Positions 38,358 through 51,159 are shown, counted from the stretch's first letter. The stretch is 64,000 bases of DNA from Prosapia bicincta (GCA_036971475.1 JBAIZL010000002.1:348459082-348523081), one strand, 5' to 3'. Program-made: numbers and translations. Notes: generated from the letters alone by a model not told the origin.

Positions 38358-38359
<2 letters not shown>
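37230..38359 (-). repeat. Right terminal inverted repeat of giant MULE
   Basis: Reverse complement of the left terminal repeat. The outer part has the same short repeats (ttgattagttg forms) and the block gaacgcctgcggagcggcaa. The inner part has the two diverged subrepeats with ccgtagtatttt and ccgaagtactttt. It ends in gcagcccc next to an (AT)n run. Confidence 0.85.

Positions 38360-38360
<1 letters not shown>

Positions 38361-38420
<60 letters not shown>
38361..38420. repeat. (TA)n microsatellite at right element end
   Basis: Starts directly after the terminal gcagcccc. It may have grown from the AT-rich insertion target. Confidence 0.95.
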
Positions 38421-38423
<3 letters not shown>

Positions 38424-40400
38424 AGAGGAAATTTAAAAACATTCCGAGTCAACTGTATATATAAATCGAGACAGTTAAGTCTTGAAAAAGACTGAAGCAA
38501 AACTGAAATTGCAAAACAAAGCAAGCTACACCACTAGTAACACACTCCACTACTGCTACATTGAGACTGAGCGACGAACGACAGTTTAACTTCCAATTGG
38601 AAACACGGCTCACCCACGCAGCAAGTTGTGAACCTCCTATTCGCTTAGAAGGCTGTAATCCCCAAACCTCTGGTCCATTTGGCCTACGTATAATCCCATT
38701 CTGTTTTAAATCAATCCATAGTAATATATTTGGATGTATGTGTTCGGGTTGAGTAGTACATAGCTCCAGCAGTTATCCTTAGTCCAGCCCATTCTATCCA
38801 GGCTAGTAATCTTTGCGTAATAGGTTTGGATCAATATGTGTTATTTCAAAATGTGTCAGCAAGGAAGTTCTAAGGTATTCACTTCGAAGGCAATAATTAC
38901 TCATAGTTTAATCAGTGAATTTAAAATGGTTACACTCTTTAGTAACACTAATGGATATTCTTTCACAACTTGGAATTATCTCTATCATACTGTACAATAC
39001 GAGGAACTGTATTATTCCCTTAGTAAAATATAATGAACAGCTTTTATATCAGAACTACAGTTTCAGAGAACGATAGCATGTTTAACTAAATGCAGCATCA
39101 CAAACAAAATGACATGTCATACTGTGCAAATGTGGGAAATAGTGTGATGGGGAAGATGTGGTAAAAGCAGAGTATTAGTGAGAGCCAGTAAATGACCTTT
39201 ATAGATGTCAACCAGAGATTTCTATGATCGCTACATTGTTATATTGCCACATTCAGTATTAAAGTATAAAAACTGCTGAAGTATCGAGTATCGAACTATT
39301 AGTCGCTTGCTGTATTTAAAAAGCTTCGCTCTTCAAGCTCACATTTCAAATGCTTCCAATCTTTATTTCCTCATTTCTTATTGTATTCATTCATTTGTAA
39401 TCCACCATTCCTCAACAAATTAAAAATTCTTTCTGTCTTCTTTTGTAGTTTTTGATATTATTTACTTTTAATTCTACCATTCCATTTCTGAAAATCCAAA
39501 TATTTTTCCAATTCATGAAAATGAAATTTATGAAACATAAATTCCAATTATTTTCAATTTCCCTTCTTCAATCCATCATATTGTTTTCTTCTTTTTCATA
39601 CCTAATTATTTAATAAGCTCTACTGCTCTTTAAATTTGTGTACTTTACCATAGGATTTGTCAATAATTTGGTTCTTTATCTCTTTAGTAAGCTCCTGATT
39701 TAAATGCACATTTTAAATGCTGCTATATCTTTTCCAATAAATTATAATTCTACCAAAAACTCGCATTTTGGTCCCAAAACCTAAATTCATGATTTTCTAT
39801 GTTGATGGTTACTGTAGGTTTTGGAAACTTTGAAATCGTTCATATGAAACTTTCATAAAATCGTCTTTTTGTTTCTAATGTAGAATATGCAATCTAAGTT
39901 TCAACATCATTTACATGTAAATCAAATATACATCCCATGTAATCTCATAACATTTTAGAGAGACAAAGATTTTGCCAAGAACTTTGATTTGTGTTTCTCC
40001 ATTATCATCTTCTGCCAGTGCCAAACATTGAAATGAAGCTGAATTACTGCTTGGCTAGATTATTATGATTATTTATAATATTTATTTTGTAGTTATAATT
40101 TCTGGCAATAGCTACCAATATTCCTAAAATTAAACTTGTGAATTCAAACACTCATTTCAATCCTGACTGTTAGAGAAATAAGGGTTGCATTCCTCATCTG
40201 AATCTATTAAGCGAAATGTTTATAGCTTGGGTAGCCAGGCTGTGCACATAGATAGTACAGGATGAAGGGGCAGAGAAAAGCAGCAGGTTAGGCCAAATAA
40301 ACAAGTGACCATGTAAGTAACTTCGGAGGATGTGTACATCAAGACATACAAGTAAACCTATTACATTATTATATGTATAATAAATTTAAACAATAAATTA
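38421..40400. other. No recognised gene
   Basis: The frame at 38561-38752 (contains QLETRLTHAASCEPPIRLEG) has coding-like composition and could be a transposon scrap, but I do not recognise it. The rest shows nothing. Confidence 0.35.
38754..38778 (+). repeat. 25-bp direct repeat, partner of 7291-7315
   Basis: Identical to 7291-7315 over 25 bases. Here it lies about 395 bp outside the right end of the giant element. Confidence 0.8.
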
Positions 40401-41300
40401 TCAATAGGTGGGGTGGGGTCGTACCTACGCAGTGAGGAAATGTGTGTGGATGTTGTGCGTGTGGATATGCTTGTTGATACATTTCAGCAGGTTTTTTCAA
40501 ATATCTTGCCCATCGTATTCAACAAGCTTATGGGTCTGTATGGGACCGGTATGCTATGGTTGTTTCCCGGTTTGGAGAAGACCAAGATGCCTTCTTCCAA
40601 GCATCTGGGAAGTATTGTGTCCAGAATAAGGCTTCATATTTGTCCGAAGTATAGATGTTACACAGATAGGGGATCGCTTTCTCCATGAGGTGTTTCAGCG
40701 TTGTGTTCGTAATGGTGTCTGGTCCACTAGCATCCCTGGAGTTTGTTTGTGAGATTGCCCACTTTATCACTGTGTTTGTAGTTTCAGTTTTTGACTCTAA
40801 TATATGGTAGTAGGCAAACTGTGCTGTTTCTAAGTCTACGTTAGCGGTAACAGTTCCACCAGCTGGTTGGTCGTTTGGTTGGTGCCTGATCTCAAGCCAG
40901 TCAGCAAACAAGTAAACTTTGACTACTGTTCGGGCCTATGAGTGGGGAGTAGGGCAACTATTCTCACGAGAATTGATGGGTGTATCTGTTCTGCTTGAAA
41001 GCCATCGACTCTGTACTGAATTATTTCCTGCCTAATTTGCTTCTTAAAGCGGTTGAGAGTTGAGTGTGGAACGCATCGGTTTACGCCGTGTTTCAATGCC
41101 TGCCTTATCCTATTACGCCGGGTAATGAGCTGTAGTATGTGTCTTGATATGTGTACTTAGTGCTTGGGCAGACATTTAACTGGCACCGCGTTAGTAATCG
41201 CGGTACGTATTGCCGTTGTAAGGCTACCGACGGTTTTGTCAGTGTCCAGTGGTGTATCGACATTTAGGAAGGCATGTAGAATGCTGTCCGGAATAATTCA
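40400..41300 (-). pseudogene. Jockey-like LINE reverse transcriptase fragment
   Basis: Minus-strand frames give LNRFKKQIRQEIIQYRVDG (about 41,060), then VVKVYLFADWLEIRHQ, and DASGPDTITNTTLKHL followed by YLCNIYTS and YFPDAWKKA. This is the linker and first reverse transcriptase blocks of jockey/CR1-type non-LTR elements. The 3' part is lost after PDAWKKA, and stops separate the pieces. A short truncated relic. Confidence 0.75.
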
Positions 41301-41974
41301 GTCAGCCAGTTTGTAGTTTAGAACCCTCAGGTTTCTTCATGCAGGACTTCAGATCCCTATCAACGTGGAGTCATAGATAATAACGTTAAATCCCAGATCA
41401 TAAGACAAACAATTATATACCATTTAAATTGGGAAAAATATATAATAAAAAGATTTTTTTATTTAAAATTTGAAAAAGGAAAAAAGGCATAGCATTATTT
41501 AAAATGTTAAAAAAGGGGAAGATGGTCGCTTCTAAGGTGTAGTAATTCCCTCGCAAAGCCTATATTAGAGGGTTTTGACTTGAAGTCAGGGACATCTAGA
41601 AACATCAGCTCTCCCCCACTGGAATGCGTTTGTCTCTACCCGGGTCTTAGAACCCAGAATCCACCCAGCCCTCTTGGCAGTCGACCTTTAACGAACTGCC
41701 TCCATCTCGCATGTGCATGCGGTTAGTCCTCTACCATGAGTAAAAGAAACAGGATTGCTCATTATCACAGATATGTGCTGTCATATAACAGCCAATGGTA
41801 GCAACAGCTGCAACTACAGACACGGCTATTTTTTAAACATTTAATTATTTTGTGGGGTCATTAGATGCAATGGTAGCTGGTTTTTACAGGCATGTGCTGC
41901 CCACTAGCAGCCAAACAGAGTAACAGCTACAACTGTTACTACACCTAAAATGTTTAACTGGTTTTTTTTAAATA

Positions 41975-43516
41975 CAGTGAAACCAGACGGACCCTGTGTT
42001 AGGCGGAATCCCGTCTATCGCGGAAAACTTTAAAAGTCCCGACTGTCGCCTATTTAATTTACCTGGTTAATAACCTTCATAAGCTGTCTAACGCTTATGT
42101 CTAAGCAGAAACTGTCTAACGCGGAAGCGGAATAAGCAAAAGGATTAGTGATACGTATTTACTACGTCTTAGTTCTGCATAAGCCGGAACATCTGATCAT
42201 ATACATGCTGTAAAATATAAAGTTACAATGACTTCCGTTTAGATAAAATACAGTTTATAATATTTTTTTTTACCATAACAAAATTCACATATAGGTCTGC
42301 TTAATTGTAACGGATCGTATTTATTTCTGAGAACTCTGTAACAACGTTAAGGATTGCTGATACGCACAAGATAACGCAATGGAATACAAACATCCATAAT
42401 TTACGATAGGCTATGTGTTAGCACTCGTTTCCTTCAAGATAACGCAATGAATGGTTTACAAACAATCATGGCCAGATATATTGATGTCATATTGATTGAC
42501 ATATTGGAAGGCGAGAGACAGCTTCATTCTAAAAGGCAAAAAACATGCGTAAATAGAAGAAAAAGAAGAAATTAAAGACGGACCAGCCGTAGCAAACAAA
42601 ATAAAAACATTTGGCGAGGATTTAATGAAAATATTGTGAGTTAGAAGATTTCGTGGTACGTATTAACAACCCGTAAATGCGTCACCATTTGTTACAACTA
42701 AAAACAATAACTGAAACACAAGCAAGTAAAACTAACTTTTTAAAACAAAAGTCAATGCTAGATTTTTTCAAGCCTAATTGATTTTATTTTATTTTTACGT
42801 AAGCCTACTATGTACAGTATTTAGCCTAAATACAGTAAGAGGAAAAATATAGTTTATAATAAATTGCATCATTAATTCTTAAATTTTGTTTACAAGTATA
42901 TACGTGTTTTAGTTTTATAGTTTTAGTGTTTTATATTAACAATGTTTTGTGGAGAAGGATAAAAGGATGCTGCATTAAAAGGTAAGATTTTTATTATGTA
43001 ATGTAGGTTTTAACATTTTCTCTAGTAGTGCGTAGCCAACACCACCTAGCGAGTTGTGACGACACAGGGCACAGGCTACGGGCTGTCTTTAGGCAATCAA
43101 GATAACCGATATTACTGTTGAATGACGTTTATTTAGACGTTAAAACGTGATAGTTTTCTTGTGATTTAAATACACTTACTTTATATGTTGAACTGTTATC
43201 TCTGTAGGAAATAAACAGTCAGTACTTAATCGGATATAAATAATTAAATTAAATACTTTATTAGAAAAATTGTAGACACGATGACAATTAATTGTCCGTC
43301 ACCTATGTGGTACAGCGCCATACAGCAGATCAGTAGAAATAATAGTGTTATAGCTAAGAATCCCCACGGCCTACCCTCACCCCAACGCTAAAAATAGACT
43401 CGGCAAACGTTTCGTGTTGTTACCATCATACAGTACACTACTACTGTATAGGCCGGTAACCTGTCTTAGAAAAAAATGCCGGTCCCAATGGATTCCGGCT
43501 TAAACAGGTTTCATTG
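41975..43516 (+). mobile_element. pogo/Tigger-like element relic
   Basis: Begins CAGTGAAACCAGACGG and ends, reverse strand, CAATGAAACCTG with AAGCCGGAATCC shared further in. TA dinucleotides flank both ends (41973-41974, 43517-43518), as expected for Tc1-mariner/pogo insertion. At 1,542 bp it is shorter than full Tigger elements (about 2.4 kb). Only the transposase C terminus is readable. Confidence 0.82.
42700..42781 (+). pseudogene. pogo/Tigger transposase C terminus
   Basis: The frame LKTITETQASKTNF, then LKQKSMLDFFKPN and stop TGA (42779-42781). QKSMLDFF fits the PCNA-interacting (PIP) box Q-x-x-h-x-x-F-F, a known feature of pogo-family C termini. Upstream coding sequence is mostly gone. 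Confidence 0.65.
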
Positions 43517-44894
43517 TATTAATATTTTAGTGATTATTAGTAATTTTGTACTGTGGTTTTATGGATACATTCGGTTGAAAATACTGTTCAAGTGTAAATA
43601 AAATAATTTTAACTCATAAAGAACTCAGGTTTCATAAATAGCAATGTTGTAAAACAACTCCTAACGCTATCGCGGTTCCCTGATCATGAAACAAATAGCA
43701 TTTAGCAAAGTTGTTTAACGTTTATGGTAACTACTTAACTCTAAGAAATCCTAGTGAATCCTAGTAATTCCGTGCTGTAGGCTACGAATAGGCAAAACAC
43801 GGCACTGGTTTTTACCGGCAGGTGCTGCATCTAGCAGGCTAATAAAGTAACAGCTGCAACAGTCGCTATACCTCTGATAGAAACCTAATTTTTGAACGAA
43901 TTTTCGACAAATTACCATTTTGTGTGATGATTAGATATTCTGTATTGAGATATTGTGTATAATTTTGTTTCAAATTAATACTCAGACAGAAGTAAAGTAA
44001 CTTTATACTCATAGAGAACTCTGGTTTTGTAAATAGCAGCGTTGAAAAAACACCTTCTCGGGCAAACTCTCTCCACTGAGCATGAAACTAATATCACTTA
44101 GCAAACTACACTTTACAGGGGAGGGCCGATGTCTCTAGGTGTCTCCGACTTCCAAGTCAAACGCCCCTAGGTTAAGTTGTGAAATTATCCAAATCCACAC
44201 CTTAGAGGCGACCATGTTCTCCCCTTTTTGGGCTTAGTTTAAATTTAAAAAGTCATGATGAAATTTTATTTTATACATTAGGGGAGACCGGGCATAGTTG
44301 ATACACTTTATACTTTATTATTTTTTCTTATATCAGAAATAAAAATGAAGTGGCATTTTATAGTATAACTATTACTTTACCATTTAATGTATATTAATAT
44401 TGTAATAAGTTATGGTGGTAATGTGTACCCATAAAGTACCGTATGCTCTCCAAAAGAGGATTCTTCAACGTCTTGGTTTTACCAATTTTCTAGGAATACT
44501 TGCTTAAATGCTTTGAACGAAAAATTCATCATTACGATTAAAAAATAATTCTAAGGACAGTTTTCTACCATAATTTTTGAAAGTGGTAAAATCTGTGATA
44601 CAAAAAAACATTTTCAAAGCAGCTTATACACGAATCAAGCTCACAACACACCAACCCCCGCTGTTTTAAATTTTTTAATATCTTGAACAACGATATTTTG
44701 GTGCCTGACTGAGTTACAGATTTGATATTATTATTTCCTAATAATAACAATCACATTAAATAGCCATATGTATTATTTTTTGCTTACACAATTCTCTCCA
44801 GTAGAGTAAAGACATCCTGCATAGTCTGCTAGTTCGTCGAAAAAAATCCTTGGTCAGTATTACATTACAAAAAATAGATTCATGCACTGCAGTA

Positions 44895-45435
44895 GTTAAG
44901 ATTAATTCTTACACTAAAATAGTTAGGATTATTACACTACGATATTTAGAATTATTATTTACTAGTAATTAGGTTTATTATACTACAATAGTTGTGATTA
45001 TTACAGCACGGCAGTTAGGATTATTATGTTATTCAGAAAACGTTAGGATTATTACAGTACGACAGTTAGGGTTATTACACTACGATAATTAGGATTATTA
45101 TTTGCCAATAATTAGGAGTATTACACTGCAATAGTTGGTATAATTGCAGTACGACAGTTAGGATTATTACAGTACGACAGTTAGGATTATTACGTTATTC
45201 AGAAAAGTTAGATTTATTATACATCAATAATTAGGATTATTACGCTACGACAATTACGATTATTATTTGCCAGTAATTAGGAGTATTATACTACAATAGT
45301 TGGGATTATTACAGTATGACAGTTAGGATTATTAGCCTATATTATTCAGAAAAGTTAGAATTATCATACTACAATAGTTAGGAATATTACACTACGATAA
45401 TTAGGATTATTATTTGCTAGTAATTAGGACTAGAC
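44895..45435 (+). repeat. Minisatellite, unit about 23 bp, left part
   Basis: Tandem, variable copies of ttaggattattacactacaa with ataattaggattattatttg variants. The same array in the same orientation resumes at 54,125-54,235, beyond the Polinton. Confidence 0.88.
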
Positions 45436-45438
45436 TAT

Positions 45439-45860
45439 TAGTCCAAATAAGTAAATAGGTCGTCATTTTGGCAGTAACTACCCCTAAGTGTCCTGTACGT
45501 CACCGGTGAGTATAGGGGTAATTTTGGTTGATCCAGGGGGTTGGTATGGGGTAGTTCGTAGCCTTTAGAGGGGGTTGGACTACGTTTGGAAGGGTTGTTA
45601 TGGGGTAGAGGGTATTTTTGGGAAAACAATTAGTCTAACCTAACCCACCCCTAAGTGTGTTATGTGTTATGGGTAGATGTGTGGGATGTAGAGGGGTCGC
45701 CCAGGGGTTGGTGGATGATTGGTGATGTTGCCTAGTGTTATAACCTAAGTGGGTGATGGTGTGTTCTATCAGGGGCTCACTCTGGGGAAGATTTTGTGGT
45801 GGCCTAAATGATTCTCGCTAGTATCCTAACCTAGCTTGTCCCCGGGTAGATGCGGGGATA
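45439..45860 (+). repeat. Polinton left terminal inverted repeat
   Basis: tttggcagtaactaccccta, tgtcctgtacgtcaccggtg and, at the inner end, ctcgctagtatcctaaccta match the reverse complement of 53,340-54,135. Confidence 0.88.
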
Positions 45861-45999
45861 AGTTTGAGGTTGTTGTGGAGGGGGTTATTGCAAGATGGTG
45901 TCTTAGAAAATGCAGGGTGTATGGTGGATAGATGTGTGACGGGTTAGGGGTTGCTAGGCCTAATAAAAATATACGTTAGATGAAATAGTGTCAAGAAAA

Positions 46000-46001
<2 letters not shown>

Positions 46002-46056
<55 letters not shown>
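46002..46056. repeat. (TA)n microsatellite
   Basis: Pure TA run inside the Polinton next to the left terminal repeat. Confidence 0.97.
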
Positions 46057-46061
<5 letters not shown>

Positions 46062-46253
46062 CACCTAAAATGATCTTATGTAGTGAAAACAAAACACCTG
46101 AATATTATACACAACCGTCTTTAATGACACTAATCAGCTAAATACATTAATAATTGTTCAAGTTCAGACGTGTCGAGTATACCCTCTGTCCATATATCCG
46201 ATAATTCAATCGCGTCGAAGTCGCTCTAGGGAGCGAATCTGTATCCTCTGTAA

Positions 46254-46675
46254 GTGGCCGCTGAGCTGTATCTTGCGCTGAAGGATGATGGGGAGTCTGC
46301 TGTAGGTGATTGAGAAGTCGTATCTCGTGACGAGGTTGCAGGTGGTTGAGAAGCCATATCTCGTAACGAGGCTGTTGCTGGTACTGGTACAATGAAAAGT
46401 CTACGTCTTGTACCTCAATGTGGTGGTTGTCGAGCCGGTATAATGATCTGATATTCTACGCGAAACATAATCGTGCCTCCAACGTAATGCTCCTCCAACC
46501 GTTCTTGAATGTCGCTAGAAAACAAGATCGAATCAATATACCAACAAAAACAAATGTATACAATAATAATAATAATAAAAGATAATGAATATTACACTTA
46601 CCCCCTAAGACTTATCATTAGGTTGTCCAAGCTTCTGTTAATCACGCCCCACCCTTCATTACCTGGTCTGTACAT
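46254..46675 (-). pseudogene. Small spliced Polinton gene A, unknown
   Basis: Exon 1 (46602-46675) reads MYRPGNEGWGVINRSLD and ends AGGGG|GTAAGTG. Exon 2 begins after tcttgttttctag at 46514 and continues in phase as DIQERLEEHYVGGTIMF, up to a TGA at 46415-46417. Past that stop the same frame stays open to 46254 with two Ser-Arg-Asp/Ser-Gln-Pro repeats (SLRDMASQPP, SSRDTTSQSP), produced by a 39-bp tandem duplication. No domain is recognised. The splice phase match and coding-like composition are the support. Confidence 0.5.
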
Positions 46676-46790
46676 GATGTATGGGCTGAGTGAAATCGCT
46701 GTTACACGTACACAATCGTCAAGTTACCACTGTATGAAAAATAAATGCAATCGTCAGTTCCCCATGAACACTCGTTAACAAACCAACACG

Positions 46791-46973
46791 CTAGTAGTAG
46801 TATCTGAAAAGAAAACCGTAGGAGAAATCAAACCAATACGATAGCTGTAGAGAACCTTCGGTCTGTGGGATCGTGGTCAACACCCGACGATCGAGAATCA
46901 GAAATACACTTCCTGCGATATAATACCAAATCACACATGCCTGATAATTCTCATCTACAAAACACCGACCCAT
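46791..46973 (-). CDS. Small ORF in block upstream of gene A, doubtful
   Basis: A 60-codon frame (starts MGRCFVDENYQ) across the upstream block that is also found, diverged, above gene B at 47595-47750. Shared pieces are tgttgac-ccgatcccacagac and gtgtattt. It could be a 5' exon; agtttccttttcag-like acceptors follow it. The frame is not clearly conserved in the second block. Confidence 0.3.
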   Translation of the reverse strand: MGRCFVDENYQACVIWYYIAGSVFLILDRRVLTTIPQTEGSLQLSYWFDFSYGFLFRYYY

Positions 46974-47276
46974 AATATAACAAGCTCTATCGTATTCTGC
47001 GATATTTAAAATTTATTATAGAACTTTAATAAACTTTCATATAGAGTTTGATTAGGTATTAATGTAAAACAATATTAGAATCTAATATAACTGCTATTGA
47101 AATTAGCATAGAACTGTAATAGACTCTACTGAAGACCTTTATTGTTATAATTATTAAATCAAGTGTAAAATGTGTAACGCGTGTGTGTGCGTGAACTTAT
47201 CTTTAATAAAACGTATAATAATAACAAACATTTTATCTTTATATACATTTATTAATAAAGAAGTTGATACGGATGA

Positions 47277-47589
47277 TCAAGTCCCCATTCCGAAACCCCC
47301 CCTGTCCTCAAGCAATTGGGCTATCTCCCAAACCAGATTGTCTTCATCATCATCATCGTCTTTTTCGTCATCAGGGCTCTCTTCGGTATAGGACCACTGG
47401 AGATGGTGAAATACCTCCTCCGGAGGGATGTACTGTTGAAAAATCTATAAGTAAATCACCACCGCTAGAGACCTATGAATAGTATACACAACTACTGAAC
47501 AAACCAACAATAGAAAAAATACTTACAGAAAATAGTCTAGGGAGCTCATCCCCCGTAAACTAAAGCAAAATGTCTCCATCAACATCCAT
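47277..47589 (-). pseudogene. Small spliced Polinton gene B, acidic protein
   Basis: Exon 1 (47527-47589) starts MDVDGDILL, then TAG, then FTGDELPRLFS|GTAAGT. Exon 2 (47277-47432) follows tttttcaacag in phase 0: YIPPEEVFHHLQWSYTEE, then an Asp run and NLVWEIAQLLEDRGGFGMGT, stop. About 72 residues, very acidic, with one internal stop. No family recognised. It is laid out like gene A: same strand, two exons, similar upstream block. Confidence 0.5.
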
Positions 47590-48044
47590 CGTGAACGTTC
47601 ACTAGAAAATTAACAAAATAATACGTTAGTGGTATTTGGAAAGGAAATCTTCACCAGGCGGTCTGCGGGATCGGTATCAACATCTAATGATAAGGTACTG
47701 TAGCTAAAATACACTTTTTGTGATAAATTATCCCACACATAGTACTGATATCACTTGACTGATTGACACAATCACTGCATGGTGGCAGGTATATCAACCA
47801 TCAATATGTATAATAGGTTCTCCCATAACAGTGAATGTGTTACGGTTTATCGTATTATGGAGAAAAATGGACGTCTATTGATCGTTTTGTAGAAAAATAA
47901 TACCGTACAATTTAGAGTTATCACCGTGATTTATTAAATTATTACCCAATAATATTGTGACAGTTAACTCTATATATTTGAAATATGTAATATTTTATAG
48001 TATAGCTATCTATTATCCTTGTACAATAAAGGCGTTGCTTATCC

Positions 48045-51000
48045 CTATATCCTCCTCCTCTTTGCGCGGTGTATGGGGTTGCTGTAAATCGCCCACCTCA
48101 AAGCAAAACATCGTACCCCAAAATCCAGACCCTTTACTAGATTTGAATAGCCGCACCACTGAAACCATGAGACGAATTCGGTAATATAAGACCCCGGACC
48201 GTATTCTAAGAGTTCGTCAGTCATCTGGCCTAAATAGTCTTCTTTCTCGACTGTTGGCAAGCCTTCCCTATGAAGGTATACTACGCTGTCGGTATCTTTG
48301 TAAATAGGTTGAGAACCTAAAGCGTGAATATATTCGTACAACTTTAATATAGCATGAGCGGTAGTGTAGACGGTCAACACAACGTTGACAGTGAGTAATA
48401 TTTCGCAAACGTTATCTGAAAACTGCCAATTCACTACCACCACGTCTTCGTTCACTTCCTGTATATTATTTACATCAATTGATGGACTATGCATCATTTT
48501 AAACAATTCCTGAGGCTACCTAATTATAGAGGCTTTCGTCTGATTCTCCCTCTGTCCAAACTTTCCCCAAAACGAGTTCAACATTAATTTGGCCAACGAG
48601 CGGGAGCCTTCGATTTTAGCGAACTTTGATTGATCTAAACGGACACCTTCGTTGATGAAATATTCTTCAACGTACTTGGAATTGTCCTCCTCCGTTCGAC
48701 ACCACTCGGGGTATCCTGACGCCTCCTGTTTCATTTTTAGAAATTTAATAATAAAGTCTTTAAACAGCCCATCGTTTCCTGAAGCCATTTCGTACTGCCA
48801 CATTTCGTGCATTTCCATAATGACATACGCCTTCTCTACCGCCTTACGGATCTCATCCATGGTCCATGTGCCTGTCAGAGCACGCTCGTCCACCGTATGG
48901 CCGCAATCGTCAGGATTCAGAGTTTCGCCACAAGACCGTCAGAGTACACACATCAATTTATTATTCATCTTTAGCGGCAATACAGGGTGGTAGAGCGCTC
49001 TGGGTGGAAGAATTGTGCACTTGAGCAACTTCCCAAATTCCTGCATTCGTCGTTACCGTGTCCGCCGGATCATCCTCTAGGGCAGCGTCACGTCCGTTGG
49101 GGAAGCACTTGGGGCAGCCGTGGAACAAATAGTTTTGGAATTCGTATACAGTGTTCGTCTCCATACACAGTCCGTCGACCTTTAGACCATCGACTTTAAT
49201 CTCGAGGCCGTTACCTGCATGACATATTTGCAAGTTGCCCTCTTTTTCGAGCCACAGCAATCATTGCAGAGCGATAAGCGATTGTTTATCGGCCAGACGG
49301 TAGCCGGCTTTCGGAAATATGGCTATGGTGTTCGGTTTCAGAAAGTTTCTTCTAATCGCCAAGTTACAGGCTCTATCAATGGTCACGGCCTCTAGAAACG
49401 GATCAACATTACACTCTTGTAAGAAACAGGTCCTGAATTTCAAGCAAGCTTGTGCCAAGATCTCTACGTCCGATAGGCAGTATTCGAATATTTCCTTTTG
49501 GAATTCAAACGCGTACTCGTTGCGCACCTGCTCATCATACCATCTTGAAAACTCTTCGTGATTCTTGTCAAACATAGATTCGGGGCAATAGTACTCTTTG
49601 GCGGGGATAGGACCTACATTCTTTTCGTTGGCCAATGTGTTGAACAGGTGCAGAAAATAACCCTTTTTCTTTTCCGGAGGCAGATCGAAGGCTTTGGGCA
49701 GTTTAGACAGCGCCATAGGCATGTAGTTGAGAGAGTCGATAAATTTAACGTTATCAAGTTCCATCAGGATGACCTTGGTACCGCGCATAATCAGGCCAGG
49801 AGTAAATTGAGTCTTTTCTAACACGTACTTTAGGATAAACTGGATATTAAAGGCTTGACCGTTGTTTGCGATGACTACCCTTTTCGCACTTCCATAAGGT
49901 ACGCCATGAACCCGTTGACGGGGTAATCTCTGAACACACGAGTTCTATCCATGCACTGTAGGCAAACGCCGCCGTTCATACACTTCCAACAGTACTGCTG
50001 GGACACGCACAAATTGACACGATTGACACGTTAAAAACTTCGTCTTGTCGGGTTTGAAGATCAAAGAAGACGAAAAGAAAGTTATTTGCTAGCGGGCGAC
50101 GAGTATGAATTCTCATGTAGCACAGATGGCCTGAGGGCATGTAATCCTTACACACTTATAGTAGCTCTCGTTGCATACGTGTGTGGCTTTTCTTTTTTTC
50201 GTTAGAATGTATCTATTACAGTCTGGACACTTTTTTATCGCCCTGCATACACTTTTGATGTGCGCCGTAAAACAAGCTCTATTTTGAAATTGTCTATTGC
50301 AATCGCCGCACAAGATGCCCTCGTCTTCAAGGCAACACGGCGGGGCAATAGTAAAAACAAGCGAACGCACCTGTCAATTTTGTAATAACGTTGAAGTGGA
50401 TGGAATTGAAAAATAAATTTAGCTTGTGCTTTGGGTTCTGAACGTCGCCCTCAAAGTAAATATCACGACCTCTGCTGCCGTAATTGTAAACGGTAATTTT
50501 ATAATCGGAGAGAAAATCTTGAAACTGTTGGAATTCTCGAATACCTGGAAACTCATCTCCTATTTGCACCCCGGCGTCCGTCATTAGTTGTTTTGCTCTG
50601 TTGGTTTGACGCCTACCTACGTCCATTCTCACGAGCTTGTACTCGGGGTCTTTAAGCAAATGCGCAATAGCTACAACCAGAGAACAGGGTAAACAAAGAG
50701 CGTCCGTATTGTTAATCTTAATAATACCGTTCCGTCGGTGCGATTATTCGTTGAACTTATTATACAGCCCGGGTCTTACACGACCACGCCCTATAGGTAC
50801 TTTAACCTTTGTACAGGTCACTTTAAAGGTGTCGTCGGCTTTAAAGGTATCTGCGTTGCTCTGGATAATAGAACCAATGATATTAAACAACGCGTCTACA
50901 GTTATCGAGAACGCTCTTCTAAACGCAATATATCTAGGGGCGTGGTTTCGGAGATTTAGGCTCTGCAAGTGAAGCCTAATTGTACGTCTTCGGTAGCGTT

Positions 51001-51159
51001 GTTTTTCATAGTTTCTAAAATTTCCGCTATTTCGCGTCTGACCCAGTTCAACTCGGTTTCCGCCTCGGGCACTGGATTGAATTTAAAAGTTACTCTAGTG
51101 CCATACAATCGGTATTTTCTTACATATGTCTCGTCCGACGATACAATACGAACGGCCAT
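48045..51159 (-). pseudogene. Polinton protein-primed DNA polymerase B, decayed
   Basis: Reads, in several frames, the N-terminal Polinton region (RYIAFRRAFSITVDALFNII, VPIGRGRVR), a Cys-rich segment (50,113-50,370), exonuclease motifs (FFDLQTRQDE, ANNGQAFN, YCLSDVE) and polymerase motifs B (KLMLNSFWGKFGQ) and C (YKDTDSVVY). Lesions: frameshifts near 50,960, 50,745, 50,350 and 49,900, and in-frame stops at about 49,261, 48,922 and 48,513. The palm motif A region (normally SLYP) is absent between about 49,050 and 49,010, probably deleted. The intact enzyme would replicate the element from a terminal protein. This copy cannot. Typical length is about 1,000-1,200 residues. Confidence 0.88.

Larger units (their letters stand above)
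41512..44230. mobile_element. Old inverted-repeat element, split by a Tigger copy
   Basis: 41512-41625 and 44117-44230 are diverged reverse complements (gaagatggtcgcttctaagg against ccttagaggcgaccatgttc, plus ttgacttgaagtc against gacttccaagtc). Inside are copies of a block with ggtgctgc-agca-gcc and agtaacagctgcaac at about 41760, 41880 and 43810, and a duplication at about 43618 and 44008 (agaactc-ggttt-taaatagca). No gene is seen apart from the nested Tigger. Confidence 0.6.

Noticed and set aside
48652..48993. Plus-strand frame of 113 codons
   Set aside because: Antisense of the Polinton polymerase, which has clear motifs on the minus strand.
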